From positions 50,172 through 114,171 of the forward strand of contig NZ_CABVLY010000026.1 of assembly GCF_902498995.1 (NCBI RefSeq): DNA of 64,000 bases, given 5' to 3'. Both the position numbers and the translations under genes were made by a program. The notes beneath the pieces are model-generated. The model ran no database searches, was not told the origin of the DNA, and worked only from the letters and a program-made list of their open reading frames with translations. Source of the DNA: Burkholderia anthina. GTDB lineage: Bacteria; Pseudomonadota; Gammaproteobacteria; Burkholderiales; Burkholderiaceae. The first letter of the stretch is position 1. Each line of letters starts with the position of its first letter. Of the stretch, positions 46,496-56,565 are shown in pieces.

Positions 46496-47755
46496 TACGC
46501 GATTTTCATAGTCCACACGCAGCAACACCGCGAGCGCAACGCAGTTCAGCAGGATGCCCGAACCGCCGTAGCTCACGAGCGGCAGCGTCAGGCCCTTGGT
46601 CGGCAGCAGGCCGAGGTTCACGCCCATGTTGATGAAGGTCTGCGCACCGAACCAGATACCGATGCCCTTCGCCATCAGGCCCGCGAACGTGCGATCCAGC
46701 GCGAGCGCCTGGCGGCCGATCTCGAACGAGCGGCGCACGATCCAGTAGAACAGCAGGATCACGACCAGCACGCCGACGAAACCGAGTTCCTCGCCGATCA
46801 CCGCGAGGATGAAGTCGGTATGCGCTTCCGGCAGGTAGTTCAGCTTCTCGACGCTGCCGCCGAGGCCGACCCCGAACCACTCGCCGCGGCCGAACGCGAT
46901 CAGCGAGTGCGTGAGCTGGTATGCCTTGCCCTGCGCGTAGCGTTCGTCCCACGGATCGAGATACGCGAAGATCCGCTCGCGACGCCACGGCGACAGCCAC
47001 ACGAGCATCGTGAAGGTGCCGACCGCCGTCGCGACGAGGCCGCCGAACAGCTTGCCGTTCACGCCGCCGAGGAACAGCACGCCCATCGCGATCGCGGCGA
47101 CCACCATGAACGCGCCCATGTCAGGTTCGAGCAGCAGCAGCGCGCCGACGAGACCGACCGCGAACGCCATCGGCAGGAAGCCCTTCGCGAAGCTCTGCAT
47201 GTACTCCTGCTTGCGCACCGTGTAGTTCGCCGCGTAGATCGTCACCGCGAGCTTCATGATTTCCGACGGCTGCATGTTCGTGATGCCGAGCGGAATCCAG
47301 CGGCGCGCGCCGTTCACGCCCTTGCCGATGTGCGGAATCAGCACGATCACGAGGCCGACGAGCGCAATCAGGAAGAGATGCGGTGCGTATTTGTCCCACG
47401 TCGAGATCGGCACGCGGAACGCGATCACCGCCGCGATGAACGCGACGACGAGCGAGATGACGTGGCGCATCAGGAACGCGTAATCGTGGTACGACGCGTA
47501 TTTCGGCGAATCGGGCATCGCGATCGACGCCGAATACACCATCACGACGCCGAGCCCGAGCAGCGCGATCGCGACCCACAGCAGCGAGTAATCGAAGTCG
47601 AGCATCCGCGAACGGCTCGGCCGCACGCCGTTGACGACGCTCGCGAGGCCGCCCGTCGCGGCGCGCGTGGCCGATGCGACGCGGCCGCCCGCGGCATTGC
47701 CGCCGGTGTCGCGTCGATCGTTGAAACGGGAGACGAGGCGATCGGACCAGCTCAT
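46472..47755 (-). CDS. ftsW: Lipid II polymerase FtsW (SEDS glycosyltransferase)
   Basis: 427 residues with ten predicted spans; polymerises glycan at the septum with FtsI. SEDS features include the KLAVTIYAANYTVRKQEYMQSF stretch split over residues and the C-terminal GLTLPLVSYGGSG. An N-terminal cytoplasmic extension of about 50 residues is hydrophilic. It overlaps murD by 4 bp (ATGA). Its end is duplicated downstream. Confidence 0.96.
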   Translation of the reverse strand: MSWSDRLVSRFNDRRDTGGNAAGGRVASATRAATGGLASVVNGVRPSRSRMLDFDYSLLWVAIALLGLGVVMVYSASIAMPDSPKYASYHDYAFLMRHVISLVVAFIAAVIAFRVPISTWDKYAPHLFLIALVGLVIVLIPHIGKGVNGARRWIPLGITNMQPSEIMKLAVTIYAANYTVRKQEYMQSFAKGFLPMAFAVGLVGALLLLEPDMGAFMVVAAIAMGVLFLGGVNGKLFGGLVATAVGTFTMLVWLSPWRRERIFAYLDPWDERYAQGKAYQLTHSLIAFGRGEWFGVGLGGSVEKLNYLPEAHTDFILAVIGEELGFVGVLVVILLFYWIVRRSFEIGRQALALDRTFAGLMAKGIGIWFGAQTFINMGVNLGLLPTKGLTLPLVSYGGSGILLNCVALAVLLRVDYENRVLMRGGKV

Positions 47756-49275
47756 GACGTCGCTCCTTTGTCGATGGCGATTTCATCCACCGCCGCGCGG
47801 AACACGTCCGCGCGATGGGCGTAGTTCTTGAACATGTCGAGACTCGCGCAGGCGGGCGACAGCAGCACCGCGTCGCCCGGTTCGGCGAGATCGGCGGCGG
47901 CACGCACGGCGTCTTCGAGCGTCGCGTGGTCGACGAGCGGCACGCCGGTTTCGGCGAGCGTGTCGCGGATCGCCGGCGCATCACGGCCGATCAGCATCAC
48001 CGCACGGCACCAGCGCGCGACCGGCGCGACCAGCGGCGCGAAATCCTGCCCCTTGCCGTCGCCGCCCGCGATCAGCACGATCTTCTGCGCAAGCCCGTCG
48101 AGCGCGGCAACCGTCGCGCCGACGTTCGTTCCCTTGCTGTCGTCGACGTAGTCGACGTCGTCGATCGTCGCGATCACTTCGACGCGATGCGCTTCGCCGC
48201 GGTATTCGCGCAGCGCGTGCAGCAGCGGCGCGGCCGGCAGGTCGATCGCACGGGCGAGCGCGAACGCGGCCAGCGCGTTCGCCGCGTTGTGCAGCCCGCG
48301 GATGCGCAGCGCGTCGGCCGGCATCAGGCGCTTCTGCGCGATGTCGGGCGTATGCGCGCCGTCGCGCTTGCGCCGGCGGCTCGTGGTCGTCTCGTCCGGC
48401 GCATCGCGATCGACCGCTTCCACCAGCCACGCGATGCCGTTGTCGCGCGACAGCCCGTAGTCGCCGTCCTGCGCCGGTTCGTTCAGGCCGAACGTGACCG
48501 TGCGTGCCGCATCGGCAGCGCCCGCCGCCGGTGCGAACTTCATCACGGCCGCGTCGTCGCGGTTCAGCACGCGCGTCGTCGTCGCGCCGAAGATCCGGCC
48601 CTTCGCTGCGGCATACGCGTCGAAGCTGCCATGCCAGTCGAGGTGATCCTGCGTGATGTTCAGGATCGCCGCTGCATCGGGCGCGAACGTGCGCGCGGTC
48701 TCGAGCTGGAAGCTCGACAGTTCGAGCACCCACACGTCGGGTAGCGCGGTGTCGTCGATCGCACCCGCGAGCCGGTCGAGCATCGCCGGGCTGATGTTGC
48801 CGGCAACGGCAACCTTCTTGCCGGAGCGCTGGCACAGCAGGCCCGTGAGGCTCGTCGTCGTGGTCTTGCCGTTGGTGCCGGTGATCGCGAGCACCTTCGG
48901 CTGGTAGCCGCTCGTGCCGAGCGCGCGCAGCGCCTGCGCAAAGAATTCCAGTTCGCCCCACACCGCGATCCCGCGCTCGTTCGCGGCCGCGATCAGCGCC
49001 GCGAGCTCCGGTTCGAGCGGCGACAGGCCGGGGCTCAGCCCGACGATCTCGATGCCGCCGTCGAGCAGCGCGGGCGCAAACGGCCCGCCGACGAACTCGG
49101 CATCGATCCCTTCAGCCTGCAACGCGGCAAGGTTCGGCGGCGCCTCGCGGGTATCGGCAATACGCAGCCGGCACCCGTGCCTCGCGCACCACCGCGCGAT
49201 CGCGAGACCCGACTCTCCGAGCCCCAGCACGAGCACCATCGGCCGTTGCCGATCTCCAAACATCTCGCCAGACAT
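47752..49275 (-). CDS. murD: UDP-MurNAc-L-alanine--D-glutamate ligase
   Basis: 507-residue Mur ligase adding D-Glu. P-loop GTNGKTTT at 133-140. About 30 hydrophilic residues (288-320, with SRRRKRDG) are inserted between the central domain and RIRGLHNAANALAA, which makes it longer than E. coli MurD (438). Start at 49275 follows AAGG; an ATG at 49263 (MFGDRQRP) is an equally plausible start and would be four residues shorter. Confidence 0.94.
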   Translation of the reverse strand: MSGEMFGDRQRPMVLVLGLGESGLAIARWCARHGCRLRIADTREAPPNLAALQAEGIDAEFVGGPFAPALLDGGIEIVGLSPGLSPLEPELAALIAAANERGIAVWGELEFFAQALRALGTSGYQPKVLAITGTNGKTTTTSLTGLLCQRSGKKVAVAGNISPAMLDRLAGAIDDTALPDVWVLELSSFQLETARTFAPDAAAILNITQDHLDWHGSFDAYAAAKGRIFGATTTRVLNRDDAAVMKFAPAAGAADAARTVTFGLNEPAQDGDYGLSRDNGIAWLVEAVDRDAPDETTTSRRRKRDGAHTPDIAQKRLMPADALRIRGLHNAANALAAFALARAIDLPAAPLLHALREYRGEAHRVEVIATIDDVDYVDDSKGTNVGATVAALDGLAQKIVLIAGGDGKGQDFAPLVAPVARWCRAVMLIGRDAPAIRDTLAETGVPLVDHATLEDAVRAAADLAEPGDAVLLSPACASLDMFKNYAHRADVFRAAVDEIAIDKGATS

Positions 49276-49291
49276 CCTTGTTACCTTTCCT

Positions 49292-50461
49292 TTACCGCAA
49301 CTTGAGGGTGGACAGACCGAACAGGCACAGCATCAACGTGATGATCCAGAAACGCACCACCACCTGCGTTTCCTTCCAGCCGGACAATTCGAAATGGTGA
49401 TGCAGCGGCGCCATCTTCAGCAGGCGGCGCCCTTCGCCGTAACGCTTCTTCGTGTACTTGAACCACGACACCTGCAGCATCACCGACAACGTTTCCGCGA
49501 CGAAGATGCCGCCCATGATGAACAGCACGATTTCCTGGCGCACGATCACCGCGACCGTGCCGAGCGCGCCGCCGAGCGCCAACGCGCCGACGTCGCCCAT
49601 GAACACTTGGGCGGGGTGCGTGTTGTACCAGAGGAACGCGAGCCCTGCCCCGCCCATCGCGGAACAGAAGATCAGCAGTTCGCCCGCGCCCGGAATGTGC
49701 GGAAACAGCAGGTATTTCGAATAGACCGAGCTACCCATCACGTACGCGAACACGCCGAGCGATGCGCCGACCAGTACGACCGGCATGATCACGAGACCGT
49801 CGAGGCCGTCGGTCAGGTTTACCGCGTTGCTCGCGCCGACGATCACGAAATAGGTCAGCACGATGAAGCCCCAGACACCGAGCGGATAGCTGATCGATTT
49901 CAGGAACGGCAACATCAGGTCGGCACGCGCGGGCAGCCCCATCGACAGGCCGCTCCTCACCCACGCCATGAACAGGTCGAACACGCGCACGTTGTTCGCC
50001 TCGGACACGCTGAAGGCAAGATAGACCGCCGCGAACAGGCCGATCACCGACTGCCAGAAATACTTTTCGCGCGACGACATCCCGCGCGGGTCCTTGTGGA
50101 CGACCTTGCGGTAGTCGTCGACCCAGCCGATCACGCCGAAGCCGAACGTGACGAGCATCACGATCCAGATGAAGCGGTTCGTCAGGTCGCCCCACAGCAG
50201 CGTCGCGACCGCGATGCCGATCAGGATCAGCACGCCGCCCATCGTCGGCGTGCCGGACTTGACGAGGTGACTCTGCGGGCCGTCCTTGCGCACGGCCTGC
50301 CCGACCTTCATTTGCGTCAGCTTGCGGATCACCCACGGTCCGCACACGAGCCCGATCCCGAGCGCCGTGATGGTTGCCCCCACGGCTCGGAACGTCAGGT
50401 ACGTGAACAAGCGCAAAAAGCTTGCGTCTCCTTGCAGCCATTGCGCCAGCGCCAGCAGCAT
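49292..50461 (-). CDS. mraY: Phospho-MurNAc-pentapeptide transferase
   Basis: 389-residue integral membrane enzyme forming lipid I on undecaprenyl phosphate. Ten spans; the metal-binding DDYRKV, NLTDGLDGL and the HHHFE motif (APLHHHFELSG) are all intact. It lies 16 bp after murF and 16 bp before murD. Confidence 0.97.
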   Translation of the reverse strand: MLLALAQWLQGDASFLRLFTYLTFRAVGATITALGIGLVCGPWVIRKLTQMKVGQAVRKDGPQSHLVKSGTPTMGGVLILIGIAVATLLWGDLTNRFIWIVMLVTFGFGVIGWVDDYRKVVHKDPRGMSSREKYFWQSVIGLFAAVYLAFSVSEANNVRVFDLFMAWVRSGLSMGLPARADLMLPFLKSISYPLGVWGFIVLTYFVIVGASNAVNLTDGLDGLVIMPVVLVGASLGVFAYVMGSSVYSKYLLFPHIPGAGELLIFCSAMGGAGLAFLWYNTHPAQVFMGDVGALALGGALGTVAVIVRQEIVLFIMGGIFVAETLSVMLQVSWFKYTKKRYGEGRRLLKMAPLHHHFELSGWKETQVVVRFWIITLMLCLFGLSTLKLR

Positions 50462-50477
50462 GCTTCCTTCCTTCTAC

Positions 50478-51884
50478 TCAGTGTGCGGCGGGCACCGTGC
50501 CCGCCGCGGGTTGGTTCGTCAGCGCGTCGACCACGCGCTCCATCTTCATATACCGCGAGCCCTTCACGAGCACCGTCGCCTGCGCGCCGTAGCCCGCTGC
50601 GAGCAGCGTATCGACCAGCGTGCCGACGTCACCGAAATGGCGGGCCGTGCCGCCGTATGCGGTACAGGCATCGCGCGACGCGTCGCCGAGCGCGAACAGC
50701 GCATCGATTCCGCGCTCACGCGCATATGCGCCGATCTCGCGGTGAAATGCCGGCCCTTCGTCGCCGACTTCACCCATGTCGCCGATCACCAGCACGCGCG
50801 GCGCCGGTTGCGCGGCCAGCACGTCGATCGCCGCGCGCATCGAGTCGGGGTTCGCGTTGTAGGTGTCGTCGACGATCGTCGCACCTGCGAGACTGCCGGC
50901 GCTCGCCTTCCGGACCTGCAGGCGGCCCTTCACCGGCTCGAACGATTCGAGGCCCTGCTTGATCGCCGCCAGCTCGACCCCGGCGGCGAGCGCCGCGGCC
51001 GTAGCCGCCAGCGCGTTGCGGGCGTTGTGCTCGCCGAGCGCGCGCAGCCGCAACGTCACCGCGCCTGCCGGCGTGTCGATCGCAAGCTCGCCGCCGTGCA
51101 GACGGCCCGTGACCTGCGCATCGACCAGCCGATCGGCGTCGTGCAGCGCGAAATCGAGAATCCGGTTGCCGGTCGCCGCGACACGCCAGATGCCGGCGTA
51201 CGCGTCGTCCGCCGGAAACACCGCGACGCCGTCCGGCGTCAGCGCGTGGATCACCGCCGCGTGTTCGAGTGCGACGGCTTCGACCGTCGCCATGAATTCC
51301 TGGTGCTCGCGCTGCGCGTTGTTGACGAGCGCAACGGTCGGCGCCGCGATGCGCGCGAGGATCTCGGTCTCGCCCGGGTGGTTCATCCCGAGCTCGATCA
51401 CCGCGATGCGATGCGCGGCCGACAGACGCAGCAGCGTCAGCGGCACGCCGATGTCGTTGTTCAGGTTGCCGGCCGTGGCGAGTCTTGCATCGGCGCCGAC
51501 TGCCGCAGCGAAGATCGACGCGATCATTTCCTTCACGGTCGTCTTGCCGTTGCTGCCCGTCACCGCGACGAGCGGCACGGCGAATTGCTTGCGCCAGCCG
51601 TGCGCGAGCGCGCCGAGCGCGGCACGCGTTTCGCCGCCTTCGATGACCGGCATCGCGAGGCCCGCCGGCGCATGCGCGACGAGCGCCGCAGCCGCGCCAC
51701 GCGCGGCCACGTCGCCGAGGAAGTCGTGCGCATCGAAGCGCTCGCCTTTCAGCGCGACGAACAGGTCGCCGGGGCCGACCGTGCGGCTGTCCGTCGAGAC
51801 GCGCTCGAACGTGGTGGCCGGATCGCCGTGAACGGTGGCGCCCGGGATCAGGCGGGCGGCTTCGCCGAGACTGAGCATCGTCAT
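50478..51884 (-). CDS. murF: UDP-MurNAc-tripeptide--D-Ala-D-Ala ligase
   Basis: 468-residue Mur ligase adding the D-Ala-D-Ala made by Ddl. P-loop GSNGKTT at 110-116. Starts with a 4-bp overlap with the murE stop. The second codon region MTMLSLGEAARLIPGA matches the family. Confidence 0.96.
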   Translation of the reverse strand: MTMLSLGEAARLIPGATVHGDPATTFERVSTDSRTVGPGDLFVALKGERFDAHDFLGDVAARGAAAALVAHAPAGLAMPVIEGGETRAALGALAHGWRKQFAVPLVAVTGSNGKTTVKEMIASIFAAAVGADARLATAGNLNNDIGVPLTLLRLSAAHRIAVIELGMNHPGETEILARIAAPTVALVNNAQREHQEFMATVEAVALEHAAVIHALTPDGVAVFPADDAYAGIWRVAATGNRILDFALHDADRLVDAQVTGRLHGGELAIDTPAGAVTLRLRALGEHNARNALAATAAALAAGVELAAIKQGLESFEPVKGRLQVRKASAGSLAGATIVDDTYNANPDSMRAAIDVLAAQPAPRVLVIGDMGEVGDEGPAFHREIGAYARERGIDALFALGDASRDACTAYGGTARHFGDVGTLVDTLLAAGYGAQATVLVKGSRYMKMERVVDALTNQPAAGTVPAAH

Positions 51885-53419
51885 TCGCCGCCTCCCTTGC
51901 CGTGCGTCGCGCGGGCCGCGAGTGCGAGCCGCGCGTGATCCTGATCGGAGAACGTGCGTTTCTTGCCCATGATTTCCTGCGTCGCCTCGTGGCCCTTGCC
52001 GGCCAGCACGACGACATCCTCGCGGGCGGCTCCGCGCACGGCCTGCAGGATCGCGCTCGCGCGATCCTCGATGCGGCGTGCGTGATCGGGCGCGGTCATG
52101 CCCGCGATGACCTGGTCGATGATGCGCTGCGGATCCTCGCTGCGCGGGTTGTCGCTCGTGACGACGATTTCATCGGCGAGCCGCTCGGCGATCGCGCCCA
52201 TCAGCGGGCGCTTCGTCGCATCGCGATCGCCGCCGCAGCCGAACATGCAGACGAGCTTGCCGCCGCGCGCCGCGGCGATCGGGCGCAGCGCGTCGAGCGT
52301 CTTCTCGAGCGCGTCGGGCGTATGCGCGTAGTCGATCACGACCAGCGGTTCGTCGTTCTGCAGGCGGCCGCCAAGACGCTGCATCCGGCCGTTGACGGGC
52401 TCGAGCCGTGCAATCTCGGCCACCGCCGCGTCGAACGGCACGTCGGCCGCGAGCAGCGAGCCGAGCACCGCGAGCAGGTTGCTGACGTTGAACGTGCCGA
52501 GCGTGCCGACTTCGACGTCCGTGTCGCCCCACGACGAGCGCAGGTGAAATGCGGTGCCCGTGGCGGTCGCGCGCACGTCGAGCGCGATCAGTTCGCGATC
52601 GGCGTCAGGTGCCTGCGCGTCGCCGATCCCGTATGCGATCGTGCGCACGCGGCCGGCCAGCTTCTCGAGCAGGCGGCGGCCGGCAGCGTCGTCGCGGTTG
52701 ACGACCGCCGCGCGCAGCCCGCGCCACGCGAACAGTTTCGCCTTCGCGGCTTCGTACGCGTCGAACGTGCCGTGATAATCGAGGTGATCCTGCGTGAGGT
52801 TCGTGAATACGGCGATGTCGAAGGCCGTACCGTTCACGCGCCCCTGATGCAGCGCGTGCGACGACACTTCCATCGCGATGGCCTTCGCGCCCGCGTCGCG
52901 CAGTTGCGCGAGGCTGCGCTGCAGTTGCGGCGCGTCCGGCGTCGTGAAGCCCGTCGGTACCAGATGGCCCGGCATGCCGGTGCCGAGCGTGCCGATCAGC
53001 GCGCACGGCTGGTGCAGCGCCGTCAGCGCGGCGGCAATCCATTGCGTGCACGACGTCTTGCCGTTCGTCCCGGTCACGCCGACCGCGAGCAGGCTGTCGC
53101 TCGGATCGCCATACCAGCCGCTGGCGATCTCGCCGGCCAACTGGTCGAGCGCCGGCACCGCGAGCGCAACGGGCGCGGCCGGTGCCGCTGCGAGACCGTC
53201 CGGCTGATACAGCACGGCGGCCGCGCCACGAGCCACGGCGTCGGCAATGAAAGCGCGATTGTCTGCCCCGTCGACCGCATAGCCGACGAACACGTCGCCG
53301 GCCTGCAGGCTGCGCGTGTCGGCATGCAACTGCGCCGCGGCGGCCACATGCTGACGCAGCCACGCGAGCGCGGCTGCGATCTGCTGATGCGCCGGATGGG
53401 AACTGCGGGCGGCGCTCAT
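51881..53419 (-). CDS. murE: UDP-MurNAc-L-Ala-D-Glu--meso-diaminopimelate ligase
   Basis: 512-residue Mur ligase. P-loop GTNGKTS at 117-123; the DNPR motif at 423-426 marks meso-diaminopimelate specificity, the usual Gram-negative stem peptide. It overlaps ftsI and murF by 4 bp each. Confidence 0.97.
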   Translation of the reverse strand: MSAARSSHPAHQQIAAALAWLRQHVAAAAQLHADTRSLQAGDVFVGYAVDGADNRAFIADAVARGAAAVLYQPDGLAAAPAAPVALAVPALDQLAGEIASGWYGDPSDSLLAVGVTGTNGKTSCTQWIAAALTALHQPCALIGTLGTGMPGHLVPTGFTTPDAPQLQRSLAQLRDAGAKAIAMEVSSHALHQGRVNGTAFDIAVFTNLTQDHLDYHGTFDAYEAAKAKLFAWRGLRAAVVNRDDAAGRRLLEKLAGRVRTIAYGIGDAQAPDADRELIALDVRATATGTAFHLRSSWGDTDVEVGTLGTFNVSNLLAVLGSLLAADVPFDAAVAEIARLEPVNGRMQRLGGRLQNDEPLVVIDYAHTPDALEKTLDALRPIAAARGGKLVCMFGCGGDRDATKRPLMGAIAERLADEIVVTSDNPRSEDPQRIIDQVIAGMTAPDHARRIEDRASAILQAVRGAAREDVVVLAGKGHEATQEIMGKKRTFSDQDHARLALAARATHGKGGGE

Positions 53420-55266
53420 CGAACGACTCCTGGTGAATTACGCGTCGTGCTGGACACGATCATATGCTTCGCGGTGCCGCCTGCCGCCAGCTTCTGCGGG
53501 CCCGGCTTGTCCGCAGGCGCGCCCGGCGTATCGTCGGACACGACGAGCTGCTTGATCGGCATGTTCGGCGGCACGTTCAGCGCGCGCAGCGTATCGCCCG
53601 CGATCGCCGAGAATACGGGGCCCGACACCTGGCCGCCGAAGTGGCTGCCGGCGGTCGGTTCGTCGACCGACACCGCGACCACGATGCGCGGATTCGGCAT
53701 CGGCGCCATCCCGACGAACGACGCGCGGTACTTGCGCGTGTAGCCGTGGCCTTCGTGCTTGTACGCGGTACCGCTCTTGCCGCCGACGCGATAGCCGGGC
53801 ACGGCGGCGTCCGGCGACGTGCCGCCCGGCGCGACCACGGTCTCGAGCATCGTGCGCACTTCGCGCGCGGTGTTCGCCGAGAACACCTGCGTACCCGTGA
53901 TCTTCTGGTTGGGGTCGGTCTTGAAAATGGTCACCGGCATCTCTTCACCGTCGTGCGCGATCGCGGTGTACGCGCGCGCCAGCTGGAACAGCGACACCGA
54001 CAGGCCGTAGCCGTACGACATCGTCGCCTGCTCGATGCGGCGCCAGCTCTTCCACGGGCGCAGGCGGCCGGCCGCGGCGCCCGGGAATCCGACCTTCGGC
54101 GCCTGGCCGAGACCGATGCTGGTATACATATCCCACATTTCCTCGGGCCGCATCGTCATCGCGATCTTGGTCGCGCCGATATTGCTCGACTTCTGGATCA
54201 CGCCACCGACCGTCAGCGTGCCGAAGCCCGCATCGTCGCTGATCGGCGCGCCGTCGAGCACGAAGTGCCCGTTGCCCGTTTCGACGAGCGTGTTCGGCGT
54301 CACGCGATGCAGGTCGAGCGCGAGCGATACCGTGAACGGCTTCATGATCGAGCCCGGCTCGAACACGTCGGTGAGGATCCGGTTGCGCAGCTGCTCGCCC
54401 GTCAGGTGCGAGCGGTCGTTCGGGTTGTAGGTCGGATAGTTGACCAGCGCGAGCACCTCGCCGGTACGCACGTCGACGACCATCGCCGCGCCGGCCTTCG
54501 CCTTGAACTTCTCGACGGCGGCCTTCAGGTTCGCGTACGCGATGTACTGGATCTTGCTGTCGATCGACAGGTCGACGTCCGTCCCGTTGTGCGGCGGGAT
54601 CTGTTCGGCGACGTCCTCGACGATGTGCCCCATCCGGTCCTTGATCACGCGGCGCACGCCCGACGTGCCGGACAGCATCTTCTGGTCGCCCAGTTCGACG
54701 CCTTCCTGCCCTTCGTCCTCGACGTTCGTGAAGCCGATCAGGTGGGCGGTGATCTCGCCTTCCGGATAAAAGCGCTTGTATTCGTTGCGCTGGTAGATGC
54801 CCGGGATATCGAGTGCCGCGACCTTGTCCGCGACGTCGATCGGCACCTGGCGCTTGACGTAGACGAAACCCTTGTCTTCCGACAGCTTCACGCGCAGTTC
54901 CTTCGGCGTCATGCCGAGGAGCTTGCCGAGCTGGTTGATCTTGCCCGCGTCGAGATCGTCGGGCACCGCGTCGGGAATCGCCCAGATCGCGCGCACGGGC
55001 AGGCTCGTCGCGAGCACGAGCCCGTTACGGTCGAGAATCTTGCCGCGCGTGGCCGGCAGCTCGAGCGTCCGCTGGTAGCGGCTTTCGCCCTGCTTCTGAT
55101 AGAACGCGTTGCCCGGCCCCTGGATCCAGAACGCCCGCGCGGCCAGCGCGACGAACGCCATGAACAGCAGGAACACGACAAGCTTCGAGCGCCACATCGG
55201 CAGGTGCACGCCGAGCACCGGGCTCGACGAGAATTTCACGTTCTGGCGCTTTTGCGACGGTTTCAT
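53416..55266 (-). CDS. ftsI: Septal peptidoglycan transpeptidase FtsI (PBP3)
   Basis: 616-residue class B penicillin-binding protein that cross-links septal glycan; target of several beta-lactams. One N-terminal span (about 28-47), a pedestal domain, then the transpeptidase with S306-x-x-K309 (GSIMK), SSN (QKSSNIG) and KSGT (GGKSGTAYK). I start at 55266 (MKPSQKRQNVKF); the longer frame runs into ftsL. C-terminal tail of about 45 residues after the domain is Pro/Gly-rich. Confidence 0.97.
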   Translation of the reverse strand: MKPSQKRQNVKFSSSPVLGVHLPMWRSKLVVFLLFMAFVALAARAFWIQGPGNAFYQKQGESRYQRTLELPATRGKILDRNGLVLATSLPVRAIWAIPDAVPDDLDAGKINQLGKLLGMTPKELRVKLSEDKGFVYVKRQVPIDVADKVAALDIPGIYQRNEYKRFYPEGEITAHLIGFTNVEDEGQEGVELGDQKMLSGTSGVRRVIKDRMGHIVEDVAEQIPPHNGTDVDLSIDSKIQYIAYANLKAAVEKFKAKAGAAMVVDVRTGEVLALVNYPTYNPNDRSHLTGEQLRNRILTDVFEPGSIMKPFTVSLALDLHRVTPNTLVETGNGHFVLDGAPISDDAGFGTLTVGGVIQKSSNIGATKIAMTMRPEEMWDMYTSIGLGQAPKVGFPGAAAGRLRPWKSWRRIEQATMSYGYGLSVSLFQLARAYTAIAHDGEEMPVTIFKTDPNQKITGTQVFSANTAREVRTMLETVVAPGGTSPDAAVPGYRVGGKSGTAYKHEGHGYTRKYRASFVGMAPMPNPRIVVAVSVDEPTAGSHFGGQVSGPVFSAIAGDTLRALNVPPNMPIKQLVVSDDTPGAPADKPGPQKLAAGGTAKHMIVSSTTRNSPGVVR

Positions 55267-55604
55267 CGCGCGCCTCCCTTGCCCTTGGTGGCCGCATCGG
55301 CCGAAGCGGGAATCGGTGCGTCGATCGCCTTCACGGCACCCGGCGGCAGCGTCAGGTATTGGGTACGACCCGTCGTGATCGGCTGCATCTTCAGCGAATC
55401 GTTCGCGAGTTGCTCGATGCGCGAGGTCTTCGACAGCGCGCTCTGCTGATACTGAAGCTGCGCGTAGTCCTGCTGGAGCTGACGCTCCTGCGACTGCGCG
55501 CGCTGCAGCTGGATGAAGAACTGGCGCTGCTGATTCGTCGAGTTGACGACCGACAGCGCGCACCCCATCACGATGATCAACAGGAAGATATTGAAGCGGC
55601 TCAT
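55263..55604 (-). CDS. ftsL: Cell division protein FtsL
   Basis: 113 residues. N-terminal span (MSRFNIFLLIIVMGCALSVV), then a Gln-rich coiled coil (QRQFFIQLQRAQSQERQLQ region) that pairs with FtsB. Overlaps both neighbours by 4 bp. Confidence 0.94.
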   Translation of the reverse strand: MSRFNIFLLIIVMGCALSVVNSTNQQRQFFIQLQRAQSQERQLQQDYAQLQYQQSALSKTSRIEQLANDSLKMQPITTGRTQYLTLPPGAVKAIDAPIPASADAATKGKGGAR

Positions 55605-56542
55605 GGCGTGACGCGCTCCGCGATGCGCATCACGGCCGACCGGGCGCGCGGATTCGCGACGACTTCCGCTTCGCTCGGAAACTGACGGCTGATTATCTTG
55701 AGCGGCGGGCTCGGGAGATCGACGGCACGGATCGGCAGGCGACGATCGACCGCAGGCGCACTCGCGTGCGCCTGCATGAATCGCTTGACGATCCGGTCCT
55801 CGAGTGAATGAAAGCTGATGACCACCAGCCGCCCCCCTTGCTCCAGCAACGACAATGCCGCGTCTAGTACGACTTGCAGGTCCGCAAGCTCTTGATTGAC
55901 GTGAATCCGTATAGCCTGAAAGGTGCGGGTTGCCGGATCCTTGCCCTTCTCACGGGTTTTGACGACGTGACCCACGATTTGGGCAAGCTCGCCCGTGGTG
56001 TCGAGAGGCCCAAGACGGTCGGACTCTGCCCGGCGAGCAACAAGCGCCTTTGCAATCTGAAAAGCAAACCGTTCTTCCCCATAATCTCGTATCACCTCCG
56101 TCAGTTCCTGCACCGATGCCCGTGCGAGCCATTCAGCGGCCGACTCGCCGCGCGTCGGATCCATTCGCATGTCCAGCGGGCCATCCGCGCGAAAGCTGAA
56201 GCCGCGCGCCGGATCGTCCACCTGCGGCGAGGACACGCCCAGGTCCAGCAACACACCCGATACTTTCTCGACGCCGCGCGCCGCAAGCGCGTCGCGCATC
56301 GATGCAAAGCTGTCATGCACGATCGAGAAGCGCGCATCCTCGATGCGCTGCGCCGTCTCGATCGCCCTCGGATCCTTGTCGAACGCGATCAGCCGTCCGG
56401 CGGGCGCGAGCCGCGCGAGTACCGCGCGGCTATGCCCGCCCCGCCCGAACGTGCCGTCGACATAAATGCCGTCCGGTCGCGTCACGAGCGACTCGACCGC
56501 CTCGTCCAGCAACACGGTCCGATGCTGCAATTCGTTTCCCAT
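55601..56542 (-). CDS. rsmH: 16S rRNA m4C1402 methyltransferase
   Basis: 313 residues. SAM motif VDGTFGRGGHS at 28-38, inserted helical domain, and FHSLEDRIVKRFM near the C-terminus. Methylates C1402 of 16S rRNA. I start at 56542 (MGNELQHRTVLLDEAV), the family start; the longer frame has no support. It lies 23 bp after mraZ. Confidence 0.96.
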   Translation of the reverse strand: MGNELQHRTVLLDEAVESLVTRPDGIYVDGTFGRGGHSRAVLARLAPAGRLIAFDKDPRAIETAQRIEDARFSIVHDSFASMRDALAARGVEKVSGVLLDLGVSSPQVDDPARGFSFRADGPLDMRMDPTRGESAAEWLARASVQELTEVIRDYGEERFAFQIAKALVARRAESDRLGPLDTTGELAQIVGHVVKTREKGKDPATRTFQAIRIHVNQELADLQVVLDAALSLLEQGGRLVVISFHSLEDRIVKRFMQAHASAPAVDRRLPIRAVDLPSPPLKIISRQFPSEAEVVANPRARSAVMRIAERVTP

Positions 56543-56565
56543 CGCGGGCGTCTCCGTCACCGCAA

